Shown in pieces: positions 8,051 to 15,280 of a stretch of 64,000 nt of DNA. This DNA comes from Agromyces humatus (lineage in GTDB: Bacteria > Actinomycetota > Actinomycetes > Actinomycetales > Microbacteriaceae), in NCBI RefSeq assembly GCF_021228295.1, contig NZ_JAJQPD010000010.1, positions 81,787 to 145,786 on the forward strand. Reading direction: 5' to 3'. The notes beneath the pieces were generated by a model. That model was given only the letters and a program-made list of their open reading frames with translations, made no database searches and was not told where the DNA came from. Both the position numbers and the translations under genes were made by a program. Position 1 is the first letter of the stretch; every line of letters starts with the position of its first letter.

Positions 8051-8345
8051 GTCTCGCAGCAGGTGAAGAAGCTCGAACGCGAACTCGACGCGGTCCTGCT
8101 CGAGCGACGCGGGCGCGGCCTCGCTCGTCGAACTCGCCCGCGACGGAGTCGCCATCGCCCTGGTACCGCGTCTCGGCCGAGCTCGGCTCCCCGCCGGTGC
8201 GGTCGCCCGTCCACTCAGCGACCACAGCCAGGTGCGCGAGGTGCGCGTCGCCTATCGCCGCTCGATGGCCGACAGTCCGGTCATCCGTCGCGCGGTGCGC
8301 CTGCTCGCCGAATCAGGCGCGCGCGCAGGCCGCACCGAACCATAG
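8051..8345 (+). pseudogene. LysR-family regulator remnant, internally deleted and frameshifted
   Basis: Two LysR pieces are joined out of frame. Frame one from 8051 reads VSQQVKKLERELDAVLLERR, matching the recognition helix and wing of a LysR winged helix (usual form S.QI..LE..LG..LF.R). From about 8124 another frame reads LVELARDGVAIALVPRLG and continues to TAG at 8343, matching the C-terminal half of the effector domain. Roughly 190 residues between them are gone, and so is the start of the gene. The first fragment directly abuts the truncated 5' end of the EamA remnant, so one deletion probably removed both gene starts and the intergenic region. Confidence 0.6.
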
Positions 8346-8350
8346 GCCCC

Positions 8351-8857
8351 TCACATCGCGGGGCTGCGGCGGTCGGCGACCGGACGCAACAGGAAGAGCC
8401 GGACGACACGCCCCGAATCGCGTTCGTAGTGTCGGTACCCGGGCCATTGCGACTCGATGCGCGCCCACGCCTCGTCGCGCTCGTCGTTGCCGACGAGAGT
8501 CGCCCGCACCGGCATGCGCCGGCCACGCACCGTGATCGAGGCATCGGGGTGCGCGATCAGGTTGTAGGTCCACCCCGGATGCCGCTCCTGCGCGAACGTC
8601 GTGCCGGCGACGATCGCCCGACCGCGGCCGTCGGCCGTGTACATCAGGTGGGTGTCACGTGGCTCTCCCGATCTCGCGCCGATCGTGTGCAGCACGAGCG
8701 ACGGCACGAGCAGTCCGCTCAACTGCACGCGCCCGCCCGAGATGCGCCCGACGACCCACTCGAGCGGCGGCAGCACCACCGGCGCGAGGGCCCGGAACAC
8801 GCGGGTGCGGGTCAGCGGCGCGATGACGGAGCGGACGATCTGCTGCACGGTGGGCAT
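8351..8857 (-). CDS. deazaflavin-dependent nitroreductase family protein
   Basis: A 168-residue protein of the F420/deazaflavin-dependent (Ddn-like) split-barrel family. Typical elements are LVLHTIGARSGEPRDTHLMYT, AGTTFAQERHPGWTYNLIAHPDASI and the late ESQWPGYRHYERDSGR. Such enzymes bind F420 or related flavins and reduce small molecules, or serve as quinone reductases at the membrane. The start MPTVQQIV at 8857 is preferred over an upstream ATG at 8911 because the extra residues are not family-like and overlap the next gene. A second paralogue occurs at 45733-46167. Confidence 0.8.
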   Translation of the reverse strand: MPTVQQIVRSVIAPLTRTRVFRALAPVVLPPLEWVVGRISGGRVQLSGLLVPSLVLHTIGARSGEPRDTHLMYTADGRGRAIVAGTTFAQERHPGWTYNLIAHPDASITVRGRRMPVRATLVGNDERDEAWARIESQWPGYRHYERDSGRVVRLFLLRPVADRRSPAM

Positions 8858-8907
8858 CCGCCCAGTCTCGTCGCCGACGAGACGCCCCGGAAGGCCCGAT
8901 CTCAGGC

Positions 8908-9966
8908 TCACCCGCTTCGCGATGCCGCACGCTCGCGCTCGACCGCGGCTCGGGCATCTGCCAACTCGGCCGCCGCGATCGACGCGCGGCGCTCCGCGCG
9001 CTGCATCCGCCGGATCGCAGCGGTCGGGGCGCCGTACCGGGCGCTCACCCGATCACGCTCATCATCGATGCCGGTCACGATGTAGGCGGCGGCGATCAGG
9101 ATGACCTGAGCCGAGAGGTTGAACCACAGCAGCAGCGCGATGAGCGACCCGAACGATGCGAGCAAGGGGTTGGCGGTCGCTCCGCCCACGAAGAGGCTCG
9201 AGAGTTCCTGCAGCCCGGTGAGACCGATGCCGCCGATGACGGCGCCGCTCCACAGCGAGCGCGCACTGGGCCGAAGGCCGGACAGGATCCGGAACATGGC
9301 CGCAACGACGACCGTGTCGATCGCGAAGATCAGGACGATCGAGAGCACCCGGAGCGTGCCGTCGTACGCGGGATCACGGGTCGACACGCCGAACCAGCCG
9401 AACACAGTGTCGACTGCCGCCGTGCCGAAGAAGGTCACGGCTGCGGTCGCGGCGAGCAGCGCCCCGAATCCGATCGCCAGCACGAGATCGCGCGCGAGGA
9501 CCCAGACGAAGAACGTCTGCTCGTCGGGAAGGTCGCCGAGGGTGCGGAACGCGATGCGCAGCGACCCGATCGCACCGATGGCCGCGCCGACGAGGCCGAG
9601 GAGCGCGAGTGCACCGGCGATGCTGAGCGTGAGCGGCTGCACGAGATCGTCGGGGTGGATGAGCCCTTCTTCGCCGACGAGTCCCGGAATGACGGCGTCG
9701 AGGGTCTCGATGAGTGCCCGCATCGCCTCGGGGCGACCGGCGAGCCACAACCCCGCGATCGCGAAACCGAGGAACACTCCGGCGAACACCGAGAAGAGCG
9801 TGCGATACGTGATGCTGTCGGCGAGCATGGCGCCGTGGTGCTCGAGGTAGCACAGCATCGCCCGCACCGGCTTCCTCGCCAGCGCCCACGCCGTCACTCG
9901 CTCGGTCAACGCGATGACCCCGGCGAACGGCCCACCCGGTCGCTTCTGCTTCTGATCGTCCCCCAC
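8908..9966 (-). CDS. YihY/virulence factor BrkB family membrane protein
   Basis: A 352-residue integral membrane protein of the BrkB/YihY family. An N-terminal region has the family motif LADSITYRTLFSVFAGVFLGFAIAG, followed by about six membrane segments (GALALLGLVGAAIGAIGSL, LVLAIGFGALLAATAAVTFFG, VLSIVLIFAIDTVVVAAMF, AVIGGIGLTGLQ, SLIALLLWFNLSAQVILIAAAYI). The cytosolic tail is a charged Ala/Arg/Glu-rich helix, likely coiled coil. The biological role is unsettled (once called tRNA nuclease BN wrongly). The ATG begins MGDDQKQKRPGG. About 220 bases of non-coding DNA separate it from the divergent msrB. Confidence 0.87.
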   Translation of the reverse strand: MGDDQKQKRPGGPFAGVIALTERVTAWALARKPVRAMLCYLEHHGAMLADSITYRTLFSVFAGVFLGFAIAGLWLAGRPEAMRALIETLDAVIPGLVGEEGLIHPDDLVQPLTLSIAGALALLGLVGAAIGAIGSLRIAFRTLGDLPDEQTFFVWVLARDLVLAIGFGALLAATAAVTFFGTAAVDTVFGWFGVSTRDPAYDGTLRVLSIVLIFAIDTVVVAAMFRILSGLRPSARSLWSGAVIGGIGLTGLQELSSLFVGGATANPLLASFGSLIALLLWFNLSAQVILIAAAYIVTGIDDERDRVSARYGAPTAAIRRMQRAERRASIAAAELADARAAVERERAASRSG

Positions 9967-10189
9967 CCCATCAGGCTACTGAGCCGAGTGCGGAGCTGGG
10001 CAGGTCGCCATGCTCGACGACCATCCTGACGATCGCGCGCTCACAGCGAAGTCACAGCGGACAGGGGTGTGATGCGGAACAGCAGGGCGCCGTCACCCGT
10101 TCTCCCTGATGACGCGCGAGCACTCACCGATGGTGGGTGCCCGGCGTCGAGGCGCCGCAGCCAGCGTCGCCGATGAAGGAGGAACGACC

Positions 10190-10678
10190 TTGTCAGAGGA
10201 TTACCGCAAGACTCAGGAGGCGGTCGCCCGTCTCACCCCCGAGCAGTACCGAGTGACGCAGGAGGATGCGACCGAGCCCGCCTTCCGCAACCGGTACTGG
10301 AACCACCATGAGCCCGGTATCTATGTCGATGTCGTCTCGGGCCAGCCGTTGTTCGCATCGACCGACAAGTACGACAGCCGATCGGGCTGGCCGAGCTTCA
10401 CTCGGCCGATCGATGCCGACGCGGTCACCGAGAAGGTCGATCGCTCACTGTTCATGAAGCGGGTCGAGGTGCGTTCGGCGGGTGCCGACAGCCACCTCGG
10501 CCACGTCTTCGACGACGGGCCCGCCGACGCCGGCGGCCTACGCTATTGCATGAACTCGGCCGCACTGCGATTCGTGCCGCTCGCCGAGTTCGAGGCGCAG
10601 GGGTACGCGCAGTACCGCGACCTGTTCACGACGACGGATGCCGCGTCCGCGACATCCGAGAAGGAGGACGCATCATGA
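10190..10678 (+). CDS. msrB: peptide-methionine (R)-S-oxide reductase
   Basis: MsrB reduces the R-epimer of methionine sulfoxide in oxidised proteins. The 162-residue protein shows [36 protein letters not shown] and [11 protein letters not shown] with the catalytic Cys. The two CxxC zinc sites of many MsrBs are absent, and the usual resolving Cys position reads Ser (SRSGWPSF). The start is a TTG at 10190, chosen because AAGGAGGAA (10176-10184) sits six bases before it and the protein then begins LSEDYRK; an in-frame ATG at 10109 lacks such a site. The stop overlaps msrA by ATGA, so the two form an operon. Confidence 0.92.
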   Translation: MSEDYRKTQEAVARLTPEQYRVTQEDATEPAFRNRYWNHHEPGIYVDVVSGQPLFASTDKYDSRSGWPSFTRPIDADAVTEKVDRSLFMKRVEVRSAGADSHLGHVFDDGPADAGGLRYCMNSAALRFVPLAEFEAQGYAQYRDLFTTTDAASATSEKEDAS

Positions 10679-11196
10679 CCGACCGCACCGAGACCGCCAT
10701 TCTCGCCGGCGGGTGTTTCTGGGGCATGCAGGACCTGATCCGCAAGCGCCCGGGAGTCGTTTCGACCCGCGTCGGCTACACGGGCGGGCAGAACGCGAAC
10801 GCCACGTATCGCAACCATCCCGGGCACGCCGAGGCGATCGAGATCGTCTTCGACCCCGAGCAGACGAGCTACCGCGACATGCTGGAGTTCTTCTTCCAGG
10901 TGCATGACCCGTCGACGCTGAACCGTCAGGGCAACGACATCGGCACGAGCTACCGCTCGGCGATCTTCCCGCAGAGCGGCGAGCAGCAGGAGATCGCGCT
11001 CGATACGATCGCCGACGTCGACGCATCGGGGCTGTGGCCCGCGAAGGTCGTCACGACGATCGAGGAGGCCGCCCCGTTCTGGGAGGCCGAGCCCGAGCAC
11101 CAGGACTACCTCGAGCGCTACCCCAACGGGTACACCTGCCACTTCGTGCGGCCCGGGTGGAAGCTGCCCAGGCGCGATGCCGAGACGGTCGCGTAG
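10675..11196 (+). CDS. msrA: peptide-methionine (S)-S-oxide reductase
   Basis: MsrA reduces the S-epimer of methionine sulfoxide. The 173-residue protein has the catalytic GGCFWG near residue 13, VGYTGG, NPxY-region [17 protein letters not shown] and [13 protein letters not shown], all as in the family. It has the usual length and starts at ATG 10675 preceded by GAAGGAGG. It overlaps msrB by four bases and ends at the 11212-11248 terminator, so msrBA is a two-gene oxidative-damage repair operon. Confidence 0.95.
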   Translation: MTDRTETAILAGGCFWGMQDLIRKRPGVVSTRVGYTGGQNANATYRNHPGHAEAIEIVFDPEQTSYRDMLEFFFQVHDPSTLNRQGNDIGTSYRSAIFPQSGEQQEIALDTIADVDASGLWPAKVVTTIEEAAPFWEAEPEHQDYLERYPNGYTCHFVRPGWKLPRRDAETVA

Positions 11197-11211
11197 CCTC
11201 GACTGAACGAC

Positions 11212-11248
11212 GAAGGGCCGCGGTGGATGCGATCCACCGCGGCCCTTC
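11212..11248. terminator. bidirectional terminator hairpin
   Basis: A perfect 17-base-pair stem (11212-11228 with 11232-11248) and a three-base loop lie 16 bases after msrA and 24 bases after the end of the convergent lysozyme-fold gene. GC-rich stems without a long T run are usual in this group. Confidence 0.8.
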
Positions 11249-11271
11249 CGCGTTCTCGTGAGCGCTCTGGC

Positions 11272-12213
11272 CTAGTACCAGCCCACCGACTCCGAGTGGT
11301 CCCACGCCCCGCAGGGGCTGCCGTAGCGGTCGGCGATGTAGCCGAGGCCCCAGGCGATCTGCGTTGCGGGGTTGGTCTGCCAGTCGCTGCCGGCCGAGGC
11401 CATCTTGTCGCCGGGCAGCGACTGCGGGATGCCGTACGCGCCGCTCGAGGGGTTCTGGGCGTAGACGTTCCAGCCCGACTCACGGTCCCAGAGGGAGACG
11501 AGGCAACCGAACTGGTCGGCGCCCCAGCCGCGCGCGGCGAGCATGTCGCGGGCGATCGCCTGCGCGCCGCTCGGGTTCGAGGGGCCTGAAGGACGTGACG
11601 TGCCCGAGGATCCCGAGTTCTGCTCGGCCTCGCCTGCGGCGGCAGCCTCGGCTGCAGCCTTCGCCGCGGCCGCGGCAGCCGCAGCGGCCTTCGCCTTCTC
11701 GGCGGCGACGCGGTCGGCTTCGGCGACGGCGGTCGTCACCTCGGCGGCATGCTCCGCGGTGACATCGGCGAGCTCGAACACCCGCTCGGGGGCGAGCAGG
11801 CGGAAGTCGCCCAGTGCCGCGACCGACGATGCGAGCTCGGTCGCGTCGGCCTTGCCCTTCGCCTTGGCGAGCGTGTCCTTGGCACCGGTCAGGGTGTCCT
11901 GCGCGTCCTTCACGGCGCGCGCCTCGAGGATGCCGGCGTGGGAGCCGAGCTGCTCGACGCGCAGGTCGGTCGCTGCGCTGAGCGCCTCGGTCGCGGCGAT
12001 GCTCTCGTTCTGCGCGGCAACGGCCGACTGCAGGGCGAAGCCGCTGCCGACGAGGGCACCGACAGCGACGACGGCACCTGCGGCGATGACGGGTCCTCGG
12101 CGCCAACCGCGACGGCTGCGCAGCGCCCTGCGGGTGAGCACCGGAGTGCCCTCGGAAGGCGGGTTGGGGGTGTTGTGCTTGGGGGAATCAGGGGAAGAAG
12201 ACTGGTTCTGCAT
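11272..12213 (-). CDS. membrane-anchored transglycosylase-like (SLT/Rpf-fold) protein, copy 1
   Basis: About 313 residues. A disordered Pro/Ser N-terminus is followed by one membrane segment (GPVIAAGAVVAVGALVGSGFAL). Then comes a helical Ala-rich stalk with an AAAAAAAAKAAAEAAAAG run, a Ser/Gly linker and a C-terminal lysozyme-like domain. That domain contains FGCLVSLWDRESGWNVYAQ (Glu as likely acid), GAYGIPQSLPG and IAWGLGYIADRYGSPCGAW. It should cut or bind peptidoglycan outside the membrane. ATG at 12213 is preferred; GTG at 12220-12222 is in frame. A close paralogue follows upstream at 12409-13347. The N-terminal stalk domain is shared too, so the pair arose by whole-gene tandem duplication. 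Confidence 0.8.
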   Translation of the reverse strand: MQNQSSSPDSPKHNTPNPPSEGTPVLTRRALRSRRGWRRGPVIAAGAVVAVGALVGSGFALQSAVAAQNESIAATEALSAATDLRVEQLGSHAGILEARAVKDAQDTLTGAKDTLAKAKGKADATELASSVAALGDFRLLAPERVFELADVTAEHAAEVTTAVAEADRVAAEKAKAAAAAAAAAKAAAEAAAAGEAEQNSGSSGTSRPSGPSNPSGAQAIARDMLAARGWGADQFGCLVSLWDRESGWNVYAQNPSSGAYGIPQSLPGDKMASAGSDWQTNPATQIAWGLGYIADRYGSPCGAWDHSESVGWY

Positions 12214-12408
12214 AACTTTCACGTGGCGGTTCGTGATGCTTGGCGCGCCACGATCCTTCTCTCGACGTTCCTCAGACGCGGGGGCGCCTGGGCGAAGTGG
12301 CCAGTCTGACGAGATGTTCTGGACGAAACCTCATATATTTCTGTGAAAGTCATCCGAACCTGGTTGCGGTCGGTGCCCCCGATCGTCGAATGCCGGGCAC
12401 CCGACCGT

Positions 12409-13347
12409 CTAGTACCAGCCGTTGGCCTCGACGTGCGCCCAGGCGCCGCAGGGAGTGCTGTAGCGGCCGGCGATGTAGCCGAGTCCCCAGATGATCTGGG
12501 TGCGCGCGCTGGTCGCCCAATCGGCTCCGGCGGAGGCCATCTTCGAGCCGGGCAGCGCCTGCGGGATCCCGTACGCGCCACTCGGATTGCTGGCGTAGAC
12601 GTTCCATCCCGACTCGTAGTTCCAGAGCGCCACGAGGCATCCGAACTGGGCCGGACCCCAGCCGTACTGGGCCGCCATCAGGTCTCGCGCAATCGCCTGG
12701 GCCTCGCTCGGGTTCGCCGGCGGAGCGGGCGACGACCCCGGTCCTGCACTCGACTGGTCGGGCGAGGACGGCTCGTCCTGCGCGGCGGCCGCCCGCTCGG
12801 CTTCGGCGCGCTCGGCGGCCGCGCGCTCGGCCGCCGCCTTCTCGGCCGCGGCCTTCTCGGCGGCGATGCGGTCGAACTCGGCGACCTCGGCACGCACCGT
12901 CGCGGCCTGGGCGTCGGCGATGTCGACGAGTTCGAAGATGCGTTCGGGCGCGAGCAGTTGGAACACCCGCAATGCGGCCACGGATGCCTCGAGCTCGGCG
13001 GCATCGGATTTGCCGCGTGCCGCGGCGATCGTCTCGGCGGCCCCGTCGAGGGTGATCTCGGCATCGCGGGCCGCCCGGGCGGTGAGCATGAGTCCGTGAG
13101 CGTCGAGCTGGTCGGCGGCGAGGTCGACACTCGCGGTCAGCTCCTCGGTCGCGGCGATGCGCGCGGCAGTCTCGTCCGCCGCGGTGCGCACGAGCAGCCC
13201 GGTGCCGGTGGTCGCGGCGATCCCGACGACCGCGCCGATCGCGAGCACCATCCGCCAACGATCCCCGCGCGCCCGGTTCGGTCGTGGCGCAGCCTCGCCC
13301 GCTGGTTCGGACGCGGACGTCTGGGGGTTCTGGGGGTCGTCTCGCAT
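12409..13347 (-). CDS. membrane-anchored transglycosylase-like (SLT/Rpf-fold) protein, copy 2
   Basis: A 312-residue paralogue of the protein at 11272-12213, with the same plan. It has one N-terminal membrane helix (MVLAIGAVVGIAATTGTGLLV), a stalk with AEKAAAEKAAAERAAAERAEAERAA (likely coiled coil), a Ser/Pro linker and a catalytic domain with FGCLVALWNYESGWNVYAS, GAYGIPQALPGSKMASAG and IIWGLGYIAGRYSTPCGAW. The catalytic domains match closely while the stalks differ in sequence (Glu/Arg-rich here, Ala-rich in copy 1). ATG 13347 is chosen; GTG 13356 is possible. About 195 bases separate the copies, so each probably has its own promoter. Confidence 0.8.
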   Translation of the reverse strand: MRDDPQNPQTSASEPAGEAAPRPNRARGDRWRMVLAIGAVVGIAATTGTGLLVRTAADETAARIAATEELTASVDLAADQLDAHGLMLTARAARDAEITLDGAAETIAAARGKSDAAELEASVAALRVFQLLAPERIFELVDIADAQAATVRAEVAEFDRIAAEKAAAEKAAAERAAAERAEAERAAAAQDEPSSPDQSSAGPGSSPAPPANPSEAQAIARDLMAAQYGWGPAQFGCLVALWNYESGWNVYASNPSGAYGIPQALPGSKMASAGADWATSARTQIIWGLGYIAGRYSTPCGAWAHVEANGWY

Positions 13348-13548
13348 GTGGATCACCGTGGAATCGCGCCGCTCACGTGCCGATCGATTCCGGTCGCTCG
13401 GTCCACGAGCGCCTTCCGCTCGCGGGAGTTGCCAATATCGGCGAAAGAATAGGGAGCCTTCCTCAGGTCCGCAACCCCCGGTACAGCCGGCGTTCAGCCA
13501 CCGTCCCCACCGCTCACAGCCGGCGTCGAGGCCGCGATCCGACCGTGC

Positions 13549-14343
13549 TCAGGCAGGGACGCCGAGACGGTCGAGGGCGTCCTGCACGATCGTGAGCCCG
13601 CCGAGGCCCGGCATCCCGCTGATGCTGTCGTCCACCTTGCGCGCCGCGCGGCGCCCCTGGGGGCCGCTCATGAGGTGGGTCATGACGTGTCGCACGTCGT
13701 CGACCGAATTGATGCTCGAGCCGACCGGCGCCCAGAACCGGCTGAGCGCGAAGCGTGTCGCCTTCTGCGCCTTCGTGCTCGCCGTGAGCCGGTCGCGCGC
13801 CTGAGAGGTGTAGAACGCGACGTGCCTGGCCTCCTGCTTCGCGATGCGGCGCAGCAGTTCGGCGAGCACCGGATGCTCCTCCAGTTCCGCCATGCGCTGG
13901 TAGGCCGTGATCGCCGACCACTCGTTCGCGGCGCCCCACGACATGTGCACGGCGACGAAGTCGGCGCCGACGAGGGAGCCGAGGACCGACTGCTTGATGG
14001 GGTCGAGCCGGTCCTTCCAGCCCAACTTGAGCCGGTTCGCCTTGAGCACGTCGTAGTCGACCGCAACGCCGTGCATCGCGAGCACTGCGGCGAGCGCCTC
14101 GCCGTGCCAGAACTCCTCGCGGTTCCACATCGTCATGAAGGCGCTGACGTCGGGCTCGCGGTGCGACGGCGTGGTCAGCAGGTCGCGGGTGTAGCAGACC
14201 GTGTGGTATTCGACGTCGGCCATGTACCGGAGCGTGCGAAGCGAGCGCTCGGGCAGCGGGTGCCGCCGGAAGTCGTCGAGGTCGAGGTCGTCCCAGTGCA
14301 CGCTGACGGACGTCGCGGTGTACCTGTCGATGTCGAACGCCAC
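13549..14343 (-). CDS. ferritin-like diiron protein, copy 1
   Basis: About 264 residues of a four-helix ferritin-like protein. Likely iron ligands are Glu in MADVEYHTV, Glu and His in REEFWHGEAL, Glu in AANEWSAITAY and Glu and His in QEARHVAFY: the spacing of an oxidase-type diiron centre. Function is unknown; relatives include hydroxylases and desaturase-like proteins. Start: GTG at 14343 has GAAGGGGA just before it; an ATG at 14364 in the same frame is possible. The last 25 residues (SGMPGLGGLTIVQDALDRLG) are conserved-looking. It follows a degenerate paralogue (14373-15188) and is divergent from a LuxR-type regulator. Confidence 0.72.
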   Translation of the reverse strand: MAFDIDRYTATSVSVHWDDLDLDDFRRHPLPERSLRTLRYMADVEYHTVCYTRDLLTTPSHREPDVSAFMTMWNREEFWHGEALAAVLAMHGVAVDYDVLKANRLKLGWKDRLDPIKQSVLGSLVGADFVAVHMSWGAANEWSAITAYQRMAELEEHPVLAELLRRIAKQEARHVAFYTSQARDRLTASTKAQKATRFALSRFWAPVGSSINSVDDVRHVMTHLMSGPQGRRAARKVDDSISGMPGLGGLTIVQDALDRLGVPA

Positions 14344-14372
14344 TGGGTCCCCTTCGGCTTGCATCCATGCAC

Positions 14373-15188
14373 TCAGTCGGCCGCGTCGCGCGCGAGGCTC
14401 GCGCGGACGGCCGACGCGGCGGATGCCCCGATCCCCGGCAGCTCGGCGATCCGCCGTTCGAGCGATGAGAGGCGCTCGGCGCCGGCTGCGCCCGACCAGG
14501 CGAACCGCGCCAGCGCCCGCAGGCGCACGGGATCGATGGCGGCGGCACCGAGCGGCCACGGCGAGCGGCGCAGTTCGCGGCGCGCGAGTCGCGCCGCGCT
14601 CGGCGAGGCCGCGAGCCGGCGGCGGGACTCCTCCTCGAAGAATGCGGTGTGCCGTGCTTTCACCGCGAGGATCGTTTCGATGACGGCGGTCAGTGCGCCG
14701 CCGTCTGCGGCGTCGCTCGACAGTCGCTCGTAGACGTCCTGCAACGCCCAGTCGTCGACGAGCCCCGCCATGGTGTGCGCGCCGACGATCGGCTCGCCCT
14801 GGACGAATCCGGCGAGCGCCCGTCGTACCGGTCCGCGCGCGTGCCGGGTGCCACGACGCGTGGCTGGGGCATCCGCGACCCCACTCGACGCGGACGACCC
14901 CCCGGCGTTCGCGTCGACGATCGCGCCAAGCGCGTCGGCGATCCAGAACTTCTCGAACGCCCAGGTCACGAGGAACGCGGTCACTCGGGCGTCTTTGTGC
15001 GTCGGCGTCACGAGCACGTTGCGGAGGTGCGCCATCGTGGCGCCCTCGAGGTCGCCGAGCGCCCCGAGCACGACCACTGCCTCGGGTGCGAGCGGCGCTG
15101 CGCCGAAGCTCGTGAGGTCGAGCTCGTCGCGCAGGCTGCCGCGGGCCGTGCGAGTGAACTCGCCGACATCGAACTCCCGCGTCCGCAT
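14373..15188 (-). CDS. ferritin-like protein, copy 2 with lost metal ligands
   Basis: A 271-residue paralogue of the gene at 13549-14343; both share the opening pattern EFDV/AFDI and HLRNVLVTPTHKDARVTAFLVTW. At the ligand positions of copy 1 it has Glu (DLEGA), Glu but no His (FEKFWIADAL), Asp instead of Glu (VDDWALQDVY), and Lys instead of Glu with His kept (VKARHTAFF). The diiron site is therefore probably broken and the protein may be a regulatory or structural partner of copy 1. It also has an Ala/Gly/Ser-rich insertion near residue 95. The C-terminus has a helix-hairpin-like ELPGIGASAASAV. ATG 15188 is the first likely start. Divergent from the regulator at 15281. Confidence 0.65.
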   Translation of the reverse strand: MRTREFDVGEFTRTARGSLRDELDLTSFGAAPLAPEAVVVLGALGDLEGATMAHLRNVLVTPTHKDARVTAFLVTWAFEKFWIADALGAIVDANAGGSSASSGVADAPATRRGTRHARGPVRRALAGFVQGEPIVGAHTMAGLVDDWALQDVYERLSSDAADGGALTAVIETILAVKARHTAFFEEESRRRLAASPSAARLARRELRRSPWPLGAAAIDPVRLRALARFAWSGAAGAERLSSLERRIAELPGIGASAASAVRASLARDAAD

Positions 15189-15228
15189 GCCGTTCAAACT
15201 ACTCCAACCGATCGGAAGCCAAACCCCA

Positions 15229-15242
15229 CCCCCAGATGGGGG
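15229..15242. promoter_or_regulatory. CCCCCAGATGGGGG palindrome, candidate operator
   Basis: A six-base perfect inverted repeat with a two-base centre lies in the 92-base divergent region between the ferritin-like pair and the LuxR-type regulator, 39 bases before the latter's GTG. It is a good candidate site for that regulator; binding is an inference. Confidence 0.4.
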
Positions 15243-15280
15243 ATATTGAGGCCGCACGCGCGCAACCGTAGGATTCGAGC

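Noticed and set aside
7571..8155. 194-residue EamA transporter as an intact gene
   Set aside because: Its first 35 residues are antisense to a LysR fragment and its last 50 are antisense-like code; only one EamA repeat remains.
13357..13548. c-di-AMP (ydaO-type) riboswitch before the transglycosylase-like gene
   Set aside because: Such switches often precede wall-lytic genes in actinobacteria, but the conserved sequence blocks are not present here or at 12214-12408.
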